Below, piece by piece: positions 48,836-58,042 of a DNA stretch of 64,000 nucleotides. Made by a program: the position numbers and the translations under genes. Source of the stretch: Clostridiaceae bacterium (GTDB taxonomy: Bacteria; Bacillota; Clostridia; DUPQ01). Positions within the stretch are counted from its first letter, which is position 1; each line of letters begins with the position of its first letter. The DNA is taken from assembly GCA_012838235.1 (NCBI GenBank), contig DUPQ01000009.1, forward strand, positions 29,681 to 93,680, in the 5' to 3' direction. Under the pieces are notes generated by a model. That model did not search any database. It was not told where the DNA came from and saw nothing but the letters and a program-made list of their open reading frames with translations.

Positions 48836-51669
48836 CAGTCTTCTCCTAACTTCAGTGCCTGATCTATCTTTAATTTGGATATGAACCTTATAAGCACCGA
48901 TAATCCGATAATTAACGATACACCCGTTATAACATAAATCCTTATGTAATCAATTCCGTCTCTGTAAGTGGCAAAAGGAAGGTATTGATTGCTTAATGTC
49001 GACATTCTCTCAAATAAAGGAACAAACAGCTGACTGGCAACACCGCCTATCACAATACCCGCAATAACCGATACGAAAGAAATCATCAGCTGTTCATAGA
49101 ATATCATTCTGTATAATTCCCCTTTGTTCATTCCCATTGCACGGAAAATACCGAATTGCAATACTCTCTGTCTGACCGATATAATCCAGAAAATTATAAA
49201 ACCGATACAGCACACTATCATGGATATTAAGAAATCCAGTGTCAATATTCCGTTCATTCCGTTCAGAATGGAATTCTTCTTAGCCAACGTTACATTATAG
49301 TCGGTGAAATTTATACTGTCTATGGTTTCTTCCGGTCCCATTTTTCCTTTTATATCCGCCAGAACCTGACTGTCCAAAACACCGTCTTTTTTATCTATCA
49401 ATATCCTGCCTCTTGTATCAAAATCCTTCATTACGAAATAGTTGTCACGTGTCATGACAATAAAGCGTTCGTCTGTCATTGCCGGCCAGTAATCCACTAC
49501 CGCCACCACAAGGGCATTCTCTACTAAATTTTCGACAGTCACACCTTCTATAACAGACGTATACACATAATTCATAAACTGTCCCTCTTTCACCCCGTAT
49601 TCGTTTGCGAGCGATCTGGATATTATCATGCCCTGAGGGTAAGAGGACAGAGTATTCAATATGTGATTAATGGGAATACCTTCATTCAAATCTTTCCGTA
49701 ATTTTACAACATTGCCGAATTCGTACGGCTCAATCCCCATAAATACTATAGGTTCTCTTGAAGGCCTGGTTTCGGTCTTGTAATAATAATATGTAGTGTA
49801 ATTTTCAACGAAATCGGAATTACAGTATAACCGCGCAAAAGACATAAGAGCTGCACCTTTAATGGGTTTGTAATCGAAAGTTCCCTTATCATTGAGTACA
49901 ATCAGGGTAGGTACAAAAGATGCGTCCGCACCTATTTCATAACGGATATTATCTTCCAGATTCTCATTAAGAGTCCTACCGGAATTGGCATTGAAAATAC
50001 CCACGCCTATCGTAAGAATGAGGAAAATCATTATAAAATGCTTGTAGTTACCGCCGCGGGAAACATGCATTAATGCATTGTATGATGCCGGTTTCCAATG
50101 CCTCTTTCCTATGATAAACACAAGTTCCGTCAGATAAGGGAACAACCTGATAAACAATAACCCCAATCCCAATATAAACATGGTTACCGCCAGGAACAAT
50201 GTAAAATCCACCTGTGCCGATTGCACATCCTGGATATATTTGCTCATTTGTTCATAATCATAAAGGAAATATAGCGAGACACCAATCAGAATGACATCCA
50301 AGAACATAATCTGCCAGAAAGATCTCCTGGATTGGTCTGCTATGCTCTGCTTGAGCTGAACAATTGTATACTTTGATGCTTTGTATGCAGGTACCAGAAT
50401 CATTATGAGATATATCAGAGCACATACTACGGCATACAACAGAGAAGTGCTTTCAAACCTGACTTCAATTGCCGTTCTGTTGACAAATTCCATGAATCCG
50501 TTTGCCGCTCCGAGAAGATGACACAGCAATCGCGCAAGCAATATACCTAAAACAAAGGAAACTACCGCTATGACAATACCCTGTCCCAGATAGATAAGAA
50601 AAATCTGATTTCTGCTTGCACCTCTGCTCGCCAAAGTGGCTATTTCCGATTTTTCCCTGTCCATCATCAACCGAGAAATCATGACAACATACATCCCTAT
50701 CATCAAAATGACCGGTATTATCAGAAGCAGAAACATCTTCTGCATAGTCTGCATGTCACGATTATAGTTGCTTATAATGGAAATATAGTTGTTCGATGTA
50801 TTTATAATTACGCCCGTAACACTGCTGGATGTGGATAAAGCCTGCGTAGCCTGTGAGATATCATTGGCATATCTTAAGCGGACGGTGGTATAGTCAAAAG
50901 CTGCAAACCAGTTTGCCTGATTTAAAGTAATCCGTGATTCTTTTAACATTTCCTGCATAATGTCAAAATCTATAATAAAAGCTCTTTCCGCAACAGAGAA
51001 AAAGGAAGCCGAAGATTCATTTACCTTTACTATGCCTACAATTTTAATTTTTGCTATAAAATCATCATCGTCGGGCTTGTTGTAGACAAAATAGTAATCG
51101 CCTACCGACATCCGATATAAAGCGGCGGCATATTCGGATATTACCGCCTCAATCACTCCTTCTTCGGTACCCGTCTGCATAATGCGTCCGCCCACAACAT
51201 CAAAAACAGTCTCTGCATCTACAACGGAAGTAAGACAAAAATCCGTCTTTATCGTAAAGTTTCTATATGACGGCTTTTCTTCCTTCAAAAGATTATCCTG
51301 TTTTATCCTGTAATTGTTCTGATCCAGGACGGAATAAGTTTTGGTGGCAACACTGTTGCAGTCCTTCATAACTTCAACCGGCATATTAGCCATGTATTTG
51401 TTATAGAAAGTGTTATCAAGATTTTCGTATACTCGCTTGGAGGTATCGCTTCCCAGTCCGAAAAATGTCACATTGTATGATGCTTTAAACGGAAAAGTAT
51501 CAAATTGCACCTGCTCTTTTTTAAATTCGTTTACCAACATTGTGTTGTACATACCCGAAGCATACATGGGAATTGCCGCAGCTACCCCGATGGCAAATGC
51601 ACACCCTATGATAAGACAGATAACCATCCATTTATTATTCAAAATTTTTCTGAATATGAGTCTCAGCAT
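48835..51669 (-). CDS. ABC transporter permease, FtsX/MacB type (944 aa, paralog of 42037-44874)
   Basis: MLRLIFRKILNNKWMVICLIIGCAFA...; near-identical C-terminal ISVRQRVLQFGIFRAMGMNKGELYRMIFYEQLMISFVSV. Confidence 0.93.
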   Translation of the reverse strand: MLRLIFRKILNNKWMVICLIIGCAFAIGVAAAIPMYASGMYNTMLVNEFKKEQVQFDTFPFKASYNVTFFGLGSDTSKRVYENLDNTFYNKYMANMPVEVMKDCNSVATKTYSVLDQNNYRIKQDNLLKEEKPSYRNFTIKTDFCLTSVVDAETVFDVVGGRIMQTGTEEGVIEAVISEYAAALYRMSVGDYYFVYNKPDDDDFIAKIKIVGIVKVNESSASFFSVAERAFIIDFDIMQEMLKESRITLNQANWFAAFDYTTVRLRYANDISQATQALSTSSSVTGVIINTSNNYISIISNYNRDMQTMQKMFLLLIIPVILMIGMYVVMISRLMMDREKSEIATLASRGASRNQIFLIYLGQGIVIAVVSFVLGILLARLLCHLLGAANGFMEFVNRTAIEVRFESTSLLYAVVCALIYLIMILVPAYKASKYTIVQLKQSIADQSRRSFWQIMFLDVILIGVSLYFLYDYEQMSKYIQDVQSAQVDFTLFLAVTMFILGLGLLFIRLFPYLTELVFIIGKRHWKPASYNALMHVSRGGNYKHFIMIFLILTIGVGIFNANSGRTLNENLEDNIRYEIGADASFVPTLIVLNDKGTFDYKPIKGAALMSFARLYCNSDFVENYTTYYYYKTETRPSREPIVFMGIEPYEFGNVVKLRKDLNEGIPINHILNTLSSYPQGMIISRSLANEYGVKEGQFMNYVYTSVIEGVTVENLVENALVVAVVDYWPAMTDERFIVMTRDNYFVMKDFDTRGRILIDKKDGVLDSQVLADIKGKMGPEETIDSINFTDYNVTLAKKNSILNGMNGILTLDFLISMIVCCIGFIIFWIISVRQRVLQFGIFRAMGMNKGELYRMIFYEQLMISFVSVIAGIVIGGVASQLFVPLFERMSTLSNQYLPFATYRDGIDYIRIYVITGVSLIIGLSVLIRFISKLKIDQALKLGED

Positions 51670-51670
51670 A

Positions 51671-52672
51671 TTAATTGGTCCCCGTTATAATCATAGTATC
51701 CTCATCAATACCTTGCCCGGGAAGTATTTCCACTTCCGAAGATGAAGCCAATCCTATGTTTATTTCCATATTCGTGGGGGTATTATCTTTTAATACCCTT
51801 ACCGCAGCTGTTTTCTGATCTCTAATAGTAACAGCATATTTCGGGAGTTTGAGTACATCATAAACTTCATCAATTATTACTTTGATTTGCACTACTTCTC
51901 CCGCAGTTACCGCATCCATATCATCCAATCCGAACGAAAGATTTGTTCCCTCGGATGTTAACACATATCCGTCATATTCAATTTCTTTACTGACAATTAT
52001 CACACTCGCTCCGGGCTTCAATTTAGAGGCATTGGCAGCGGATGCGGTACCGCTGATGCTCTTATATTGTCCCGTTGCAATAGAACAGAATCTTATAGTC
52101 TTACCGATAGGAGTACCTTTTGCAATATCATTGGTAAAGGAACGAATATTTACTATAAAGCCCGATTGTGATGCCCGAAGCTCCTTATTGGTCATGTAAG
52201 TATAAAGGTCGTCATACTTCTCTTTTGCATGATTATAAGCAATTTCCGCCCTTCTGAACTGATACTCGGTGGCGGCATTCTTCACATACAGGTCCTGTAC
52301 CCTTATAAACTCGTTCAAGGCATTTAAATAAGTGTTCTCCACCTGCTCTCTGTCTTCGCGGTCGGACAGTACGGCTATCAACTGTCCTTTCTCTACATAC
52401 TGTTCGTTTTCCACAAACAATTCTTCCAGATATCCGTCTACCGAAAAAAACTGATCCTGCAGGTTCTCATACCTGTTAGCAACATTACAAAGAATGGTTA
52501 TGGAGTTTACAATATCTCCTTTTGTGGGATTTATAGTCTTATACTCCACGGGAGCCGTTGAGGGAACAGGCAATAACAGCATCTCATCTTCCTTGGGGAA
52601 GATTGACATACAACCTGTCAAACAAATCAATAATATTATCAGTAGTATGGAAATATATGCTTTTTTAATCAT
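51671..52672 (-). CDS. HlyD/RND-adaptor-like lipoprotein (adaptor 1)
   Basis: Lipobox CLTGC; VENEQYVEKGQLIAVLS, LRASQSGFIVNI, C-terminal ILPGQGIDEDTMIITG. Confidence 0.85.
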   Translation of the reverse strand: MIKKAYISILLIILLICLTGCMSIFPKEDEMLLLPVPSTAPVEYKTINPTKGDIVNSITILCNVANRYENLQDQFFSVDGYLEELFVENEQYVEKGQLIAVLSDREDREQVENTYLNALNEFIRVQDLYVKNAATEYQFRRAEIAYNHAKEKYDDLYTYMTNKELRASQSGFIVNIRSFTNDIAKGTPIGKTIRFCSIATGQYKSISGTASAANASKLKPGASVIIVSKEIEYDGYVLTSEGTNLSFGLDDMDAVTAGEVVQIKVIIDEVYDVLKLPKYAVTIRDQKTAAVRVLKDNTPTNMEINIGLASSSEVEILPGQGIDEDTMIITGTN

Positions 52673-52691
52673 TTGAAATCCTTATGTAGGC

Positions 52692-52762
52692 ATTATAGCC
52701 CATTAACATATCAATTAAAAGCATTTTACTGCAAAACATTATGAACTTTTCATGAACTTTTT
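52692..52762 (-). promoter_or_regulatory. ABC locus promoter: -10 TATAAT (minus strand, 52692-52697) with upstream 11-bp tandem repeats at 52741-52762
   Basis: ATGAACTTTTC-ATGAACTTTTT (plus-strand sense) followed by degenerate ATAAATCTTTT. Confidence 0.7.
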
Positions 52763-52804
52763 ATAAATCTTTTCAAAAACCGCAGGAAATATCACAATAA
52801 TCTG

Positions 52805-53539
52805 TTAATATTCCTGAAGTATTTCAGCCGTCACTGTATTTGCAAAATAAGTTGAAGCCTCCATGAGATATTGTCTCAAATCCGAATATGGCGGGAAGTG
52901 TGTCAGTATAAGCCTTTTTACATTCAGTTCGGCTGCCAGCATGCCGCATTCTTTTGCACAAAGATGAGCGGCATTTGTTTTGCTCTTCTGCTTTGCAAGC
53001 AAAGCCGAATCAATCAGTAAAGTATCGACACCGCAAGCAAAATCCTTTAAATCTTCCGGTTGCGCCAAATCGGATGAATAAACAAAATGATTATTAATCT
53101 TTACGGCATATGTTTCCACGGGATGTGTGGTTTGCTTAAAGTTTAGGATAAAAGAGTCTCTCTCTATTACCGATGATTCGTCGATATATATAAGGTTAAA
53201 CTCATCACATTTCAATATAGATGCTACATTTTCCGGCTCTTTCGGCAAATATATATCCATTTTTCTCCCTTTCACCTGAAGAGCATATCTCAAGACCAAC
53301 AAATCCGACATATGATCAAAATGAAGATGGGTTATTACAACAAAAGATATATCTTCAATGTCGAATTTCTTTTGGAAATTTGCAAGACAACCGCTTCCCA
53401 AATCCAAAATTACAAGACCTTTACTGTCTAAAGTCTTATTTCCGCTTCTGCAATCTTTATTATTCTCTACTACATATCCCGAACAGGCTCCGTCTTTTGC
53501 AGGGAAAGGTCCGTTATTTCCCAGAACGGTTAATTTCAT
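52805..53539 (-). CDS. MBL-fold metallohydrolase (YhfI/RNase Z-like)
   Basis: MKLTVLGNNGPFPAKDGACSGY..., ITHLHFDHMSDL, SSDLAQPED, THFPPYSD. Confidence 0.9.
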   Translation of the reverse strand: MKLTVLGNNGPFPAKDGACSGYVVENNKDCRSGNKTLDSKGLVILDLGSGCLANFQKKFDIEDISFVVITHLHFDHMSDLLVLRYALQVKGRKMDIYLPKEPENVASILKCDEFNLIYIDESSVIERDSFILNFKQTTHPVETYAVKINNHFVYSSDLAQPEDLKDFACGVDTLLIDSALLAKQKSKTNAAHLCAKECGMLAAELNVKRLILTHFPPYSDLRQYLMEASTYFANTVTAEILQEY

Positions 53540-54611
53540 TTACAACCTCCGAAAACTCTTCATAAACTCTCTGATTGGCATCACGTATACCCAGCGAATA
53601 GGCGTTTTCCGACAGGGCGATAAGTTTCTCTTTATCACCTAAAAGATTCATAATCTTATCGTAAAGAACCTTGGAATTAAATTCACTGTTATCGTATATA
53701 ATCTCACAGGCATTCGCTTCATATATCTGCTCGGCATTTTTCTCCTGTGCGTTATCCGGCACAAAAGGAGAAGGTATTATTATCGAAGGCATACCCATGG
53801 CAAGCACTTCGCTTATTGTGGTCGCACCTCCTCTGGTTACCATAAGGTCGGCGGAAGCGTATACGGTATTGCGGTCGTATATATAATCGTGAACGGTTAC
53901 ATTCTTAAGTGTTTTGGTTATCTTTCCCGTAACCTCTTCATAGTGCCTTTTACCGGGAGCGAAAATCAACTTAAAATCCGTCTCCTTCATATATTCATTA
54001 ATCATACCTGTAACGGCATTGTTAATGGTCATGGCTCCCTGGCTGCCTCCTATTATCACAACGGTTTTCATACCATCGGCAGGCTGATACTTGTCAAAGT
54101 CGGAAAATGATTCATCTATCAGATTGCCGGTAAGTACGGTCTTTTTTGCTTTACTTAAGGATTTAAGTGCCGACTCGAAACTAACCATGGCAACATCCGC
54201 ACGTCTTGCCAGCATCCTGTTTGTAATACCGGGATATGCATTCTGTTCATGAATAAGTATCTTGGCTTTGTATAAGGAAGAAATGTATATTGCGGGACCG
54301 GACACAAATCCTCCGGTACCTATAGCAATATCCGGCTTAAATCTTTTTATTATCTTACCGGCCTGGAATAATCCTTTAATTAGAACAAAGAGTGTTTTTA
54401 TTGACCTTAATCCGAAAGGACGTTTGAAACCCTCTATTTCTATGAACTCTATATCAAATCCCTCTCTGGGTACCAGATCTTTTTCCAACCCTTTTTCCGA
54501 TCCGATAAACAGTATCTTATACCCGGGATGATTATTTTTTATCTTCTTTGCTATGGACAGTGCGGGATTTATGTGTCCTGCCGATCCGCCGCCGGCTATC
54601 AGTATATTCAT
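53514..54611 (-). CDS. murG: UDP-GlcNAc:undecaprenyl-PP-MurNAc-pentapeptide GlcNAc transferase
   Basis: MNILIAGGGSAGHINPALSIAKKIK, VVIIGGSQGAMTINNAV, TRGGATTISEVLAMGMPSIIIPSPF. Confidence 0.96.
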   Translation of the reverse strand: MNILIAGGGSAGHINPALSIAKKIKNNHPGYKILFIGSEKGLEKDLVPREGFDIEFIEIEGFKRPFGLRSIKTLFVLIKGLFQAGKIIKRFKPDIAIGTGGFVSGPAIYISSLYKAKILIHEQNAYPGITNRMLARRADVAMVSFESALKSLSKAKKTVLTGNLIDESFSDFDKYQPADGMKTVVIIGGSQGAMTINNAVTGMINEYMKETDFKLIFAPGKRHYEEVTGKITKTLKNVTVHDYIYDRNTVYASADLMVTRGGATTISEVLAMGMPSIIIPSPFVPDNAQEKNAEQIYEANACEIIYDNSEFNSKVLYDKIMNLLGDKEKLIALSENAYSLGIRDANQRVYEEFSEVVNEINRSGK

Positions 54612-55726
54612 GCCGTAAGTCGCTCCTTTTTTATGGGTTGTCTGGAGATATTAATTAAAATTCCTATCTCTATCAAAAACGTTACCAGACTGGTACCGCC
54701 TGCGCTGAAAAACGGTAACGGTATTCCCGTATTGGGTACCAGACCGGTCACAACGGCTATATTCAAAGCCGCCTGTACAAATATCAATGCGGTAATTCCG
54801 GTGGCAAGCAGTGTTCCGAATAAATCTTCGCAAAAGATTGCAATTCTGATACCTCTCCAGAGCAGCATACAGAATAAGGCTATTACGAGAAAAACACCTG
54901 CATATCCCAATTCTTCCGCCAGAATGGAAAAAATGAAGTCATTCTGCGGTTCCGGAATATAAAGGAATTTCTGTGTACTCTTTCCCAGCCCCACTCCGAA
55001 CAGACCGCCCGATGCAATGGCATACAGTGACTGGATAACCTGATAACCGCTGTCGGTAGGATATGCGAAAGGATCCAGCCAGGTCATTATTCTGTCTTTC
55101 ATATAGTTGACGGTAAAGGCACCGATAATTGCAAGAGCAACAACCGGAGCAACAGTCAGTATCAGATATTTGAGCTTTGTTCCTCCGGCATAAATCATAA
55201 TGAAACCTATTAAAATGACGATAATAGCGGCACTTAAGTGCGGTTGCAGGAAAATAATGACGGCGGATGCCAAAGTTATTGCCAGTGTTGTAAAATATCC
55301 GGCTAAAGGTTTCTCTTTTTCCTTAAAGTCCACAATAATTTTTGACAGGAATATTATAAAAGCCAGTTTATACAGTTCCGAAGGTTGGAATTCAAACCCC
55401 GCAATGCTTATCCACCTTCTTGCATCGTTGTGTTCCACGCCTATTCCCGGTACAAAAGTCAGCAGCAAAAGCACCAATCCGCCCGCGATAATAACCCAGG
55501 AGAATTTCTTATACAATTTGTAGTTTATAAAAGAAACACCCATCATTGCCACTATACCTATCAATGCGGCAATCATCTGGTCTTTAATGAAAAAGTATAT
55601 GTCACCGAATTGACTCTTTGCATACGGTGCGGAAGCGCTGAAAATCATAAGAAGGCCCAGAGCCGTCAGTGCCAGAGGAAATAGCAATATCAGAAAGTCC
55701 GCTTTTTTCTTTTCACCGTTTTTCAA
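54608..55726 (-). CDS. ftsW: FtsW/SpoVE-type peptidoglycan glycosyltransferase
   Basis: SEDS family; EPQNDFIFSILAEELGYAG, NTGIPLPFFSAGGTSLV; likely TTG start at 55726 behind AGGAG. Confidence 0.95.
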   Translation of the reverse strand: MKNGEKKKADFLILLFPLALTALGLLMIFSASAPYAKSQFGDIYFFIKDQMIAALIGIVAMMGVSFINYKLYKKFSWVIIAGGLVLLLLTFVPGIGVEHNDARRWISIAGFEFQPSELYKLAFIIFLSKIIVDFKEKEKPLAGYFTTLAITLASAVIIFLQPHLSAAIIVILIGFIMIYAGGTKLKYLILTVAPVVALAIIGAFTVNYMKDRIMTWLDPFAYPTDSGYQVIQSLYAIASGGLFGVGLGKSTQKFLYIPEPQNDFIFSILAEELGYAGVFLVIALFCMLLWRGIRIAIFCEDLFGTLLATGITALIFVQAALNIAVVTGLVPNTGIPLPFFSAGGTSLVTFLIEIGILINISRQPIKKERLTA

Positions 55727-55736
55727 ATTACCGCTC

Positions 55737-56690
55737 CTATATTGCCAAAAATGCAATTATACCGCCTGCAAGTGTTACCGCACTGAACACTATTACTATT
55801 TTATTCTCACTCCAATGCTTCAACTCGAAATGGTGATGAATGGGAGCCATAAGAAATATTCTTTTTTTTGTCCGTTTATAATGCATCACCTGAATAACCG
55901 AAGATAAAATTTCTATTACGTATATGCAACCTATAAACAATACTATCCACGGTATTCTCAGATTTACGGAAATTGCCGTTACCGCTGCCCCCAAAGCCAG
56001 AGAGCCGGTATCTCCCATCAACAGTTTCGCAGGATAAATATTGAATATAAGGTAACCGACCATAGCCCCTACTATAATCAGCGACATGTATGTCATATCG
56101 GTATCGTCAAACACAATTTTTGACGCAATCGCAAAGAAAACGAATACAACTGCGGTAACCGATCCGCAAAGTCCGTCCACCCCGTCGGTAAAATTAACCG
56201 CATTTATGACTGCATTGTAGAAAAGTACTATAAAAATCACATAAATCCATCCCGGTAGAACAAAAGTCTTCCCGGCATTTGTAAAGGGAATGATTATCTC
56301 CGAACCTATCTTGGAAAAATATACTATATATATGCCGTAAGCTGCGGATATCAGTATAAAGAGCAGTGTTTTGTATAAAGGTTTCAGACCGTCTTTATTT
56401 TTTCTCTTTATCTTCAGAAAATCATCCAGAAAACCCACCAGAGCGGACAGTAATATCAGACCGCATGTGACTAATACAACCGGATTGTTCCATCCGAGAA
56501 ACAACATACACCCTATTATGGGAAATATAAATATTATTCCGCCCATAGTAGGCGTGCCGGCTTTTTTAAGGTGATCTTTAGGTCCGTCATCTCTGACTAC
56601 CTGCCCTATTTTAAGCCGCTTTAAAACAGGTAGCAGCACTATTCCCAATATAACCGTTAATATGAAAGATGCGCTTATTGCAATTATCAT
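55737..56690 (-). CDS. mraY: Phospho-N-acetylmuramoyl-pentapeptide transferase
   Basis: KKAGTPTMGGIIFI, NFTDGVDGLCG, MAPIHHHFELKHWSENKIV. Confidence 0.97.
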   Translation of the reverse strand: MIIAISASFILTVILGIVLLPVLKRLKIGQVVRDDGPKDHLKKAGTPTMGGIIFIFPIIGCMLFLGWNNPVVLVTCGLILLSALVGFLDDFLKIKRKNKDGLKPLYKTLLFILISAAYGIYIVYFSKIGSEIIIPFTNAGKTFVLPGWIYVIFIVLFYNAVINAVNFTDGVDGLCGSVTAVVFVFFAIASKIVFDDTDMTYMSLIIVGAMVGYLIFNIYPAKLLMGDTGSLALGAAVTAISVNLRIPWIVLFIGCIYVIEILSSVIQVMHYKRTKKRIFLMAPIHHHFELKHWSENKIVIVFSAVTLAGGIIAFLAI

Positions 56691-58042
56691 ACAAAATCTC
56701 CTTCAAAAACTTCCAATATCTTCTCCATCGACGATCCTCTCGAACCTTTAACCAAAATAGTATCGCCCTTACATATTATATCCATAATGTGCTTTTTTGC
56801 CTGCGGAATATCGGGAAATACATGAATACTCTTTTCTTCCATTCCGAAATCCGTTGCACCTTTTTTGTAGCAGTCCGCATTTTTACCTACCGCAATCAGT
56901 ACATCTATTTTGTTGTACGCAAGATATTCTCCTGTTCTTTCATGCATCATTTCTTCAAAATCACCCAGTTCCAGCATATCTCCCAGCACGGCAACCTTTC
57001 TGCCTCTATAGTTCTTCAGTATGTCTATTGCCATCCTCATGGAGTCATAATTGGCATTATACGCATCATTGATAACAGTGTATCCGTCAATCTCGCTTAT
57101 CTGTGTCCGCATTACCTGATTAGTACATGCTCCTATGGCTTGTGCCGCCTTTTTTCTGTCAGCCTTCAGAATATCCGCCACCGCAAAAGCCAATAATGCG
57201 TTAACGATATTGTGAATACCCGGTATGGATAATTTAATTTTTGTATCCGTTACCGAAAATGTATATGTATTATCTGCGTTCTTGACAATATTCCTCGCCC
57301 TGTAATCCAGGTCGTCGGCAAGTATTCCCACCCGTATCACCTTATACTTATGATTGTTTTTAACCCTCCGCAGCATATCATCATCCGCATTTACTATAAG
57401 GTAACCGTTATCCATATACTCCAGTACTTCGGTTTTGGCCTTAAAGATATTCTCCCTGCTTCCCAGATTACCTATATGGCTGGTACCTATATTGGTTATT
57501 ACCGCTATATCCGGCAATACTACGGAGGACAGTTGCCTTATCTCACCCGCATTATTCATTCCCATCTCGATAACGGCAGCCTTTGAATCTTCCCCTACGG
57601 AAAATACCGTTAACGGAACACCGGTCTGATTGTTAAGATTGCCCTTTGTATAATCGGTTTTGAAAGAGGCGGCCAAAGCCGCTCCGGTATAATCCTTGGT
57701 TGTGGTTTTACCGTTACTGCCCGTAACTGCGATAAAGGGTATATCCAAAGACCGCCTGTAGAATCTTGCCAGATCCTGTAATGCCGTAACCGTATCTTCA
57801 ACATAGATTATGTTATCTCCGGCATATTTATCTTTCCTTGAACAGACGGCTGCAGCCGCTTTTTTTTCCAAAGCTTTATTGACAAAATTATGACCGTCAA
57901 AATTCTCGCCCTTTATGGCGAAGAATATTTCTCCGGGCTGTATGGTTCTCGAGTCTATGGAAACACCGGTAACAACGGTCTTTTTGTCGGTTTTCAACCC
58001 GGTTGCAAACAAATCATATATTCTTCCTAACTCTATTCTCAT
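56687..58042 (-). CDS. murF: UDP-N-acetylmuramoyl-tripeptide--D-Ala-D-Ala ligase
   Basis: VTGSNGKTTTKDYTGAAL, GMNNAGEIRQLS, NDAYNANYDSM, VLGDMLELGD. Confidence 0.96.
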   Translation of the reverse strand: MRIELGRIYDLFATGLKTDKKTVVTGVSIDSRTIQPGEIFFAIKGENFDGHNFVNKALEKKAAAAVCSRKDKYAGDNIIYVEDTVTALQDLARFYRRSLDIPFIAVTGSNGKTTTKDYTGAALAASFKTDYTKGNLNNQTGVPLTVFSVGEDSKAAVIEMGMNNAGEIRQLSSVVLPDIAVITNIGTSHIGNLGSRENIFKAKTEVLEYMDNGYLIVNADDDMLRRVKNNHKYKVIRVGILADDLDYRARNIVKNADNTYTFSVTDTKIKLSIPGIHNIVNALLAFAVADILKADRKKAAQAIGACTNQVMRTQISEIDGYTVINDAYNANYDSMRMAIDILKNYRGRKVAVLGDMLELGDFEEMMHERTGEYLAYNKIDVLIAVGKNADCYKKGATDFGMEEKSIHVFPDIPQAKKHIMDIICKGDTILVKGSRGSSMEKILEVFEGDFV

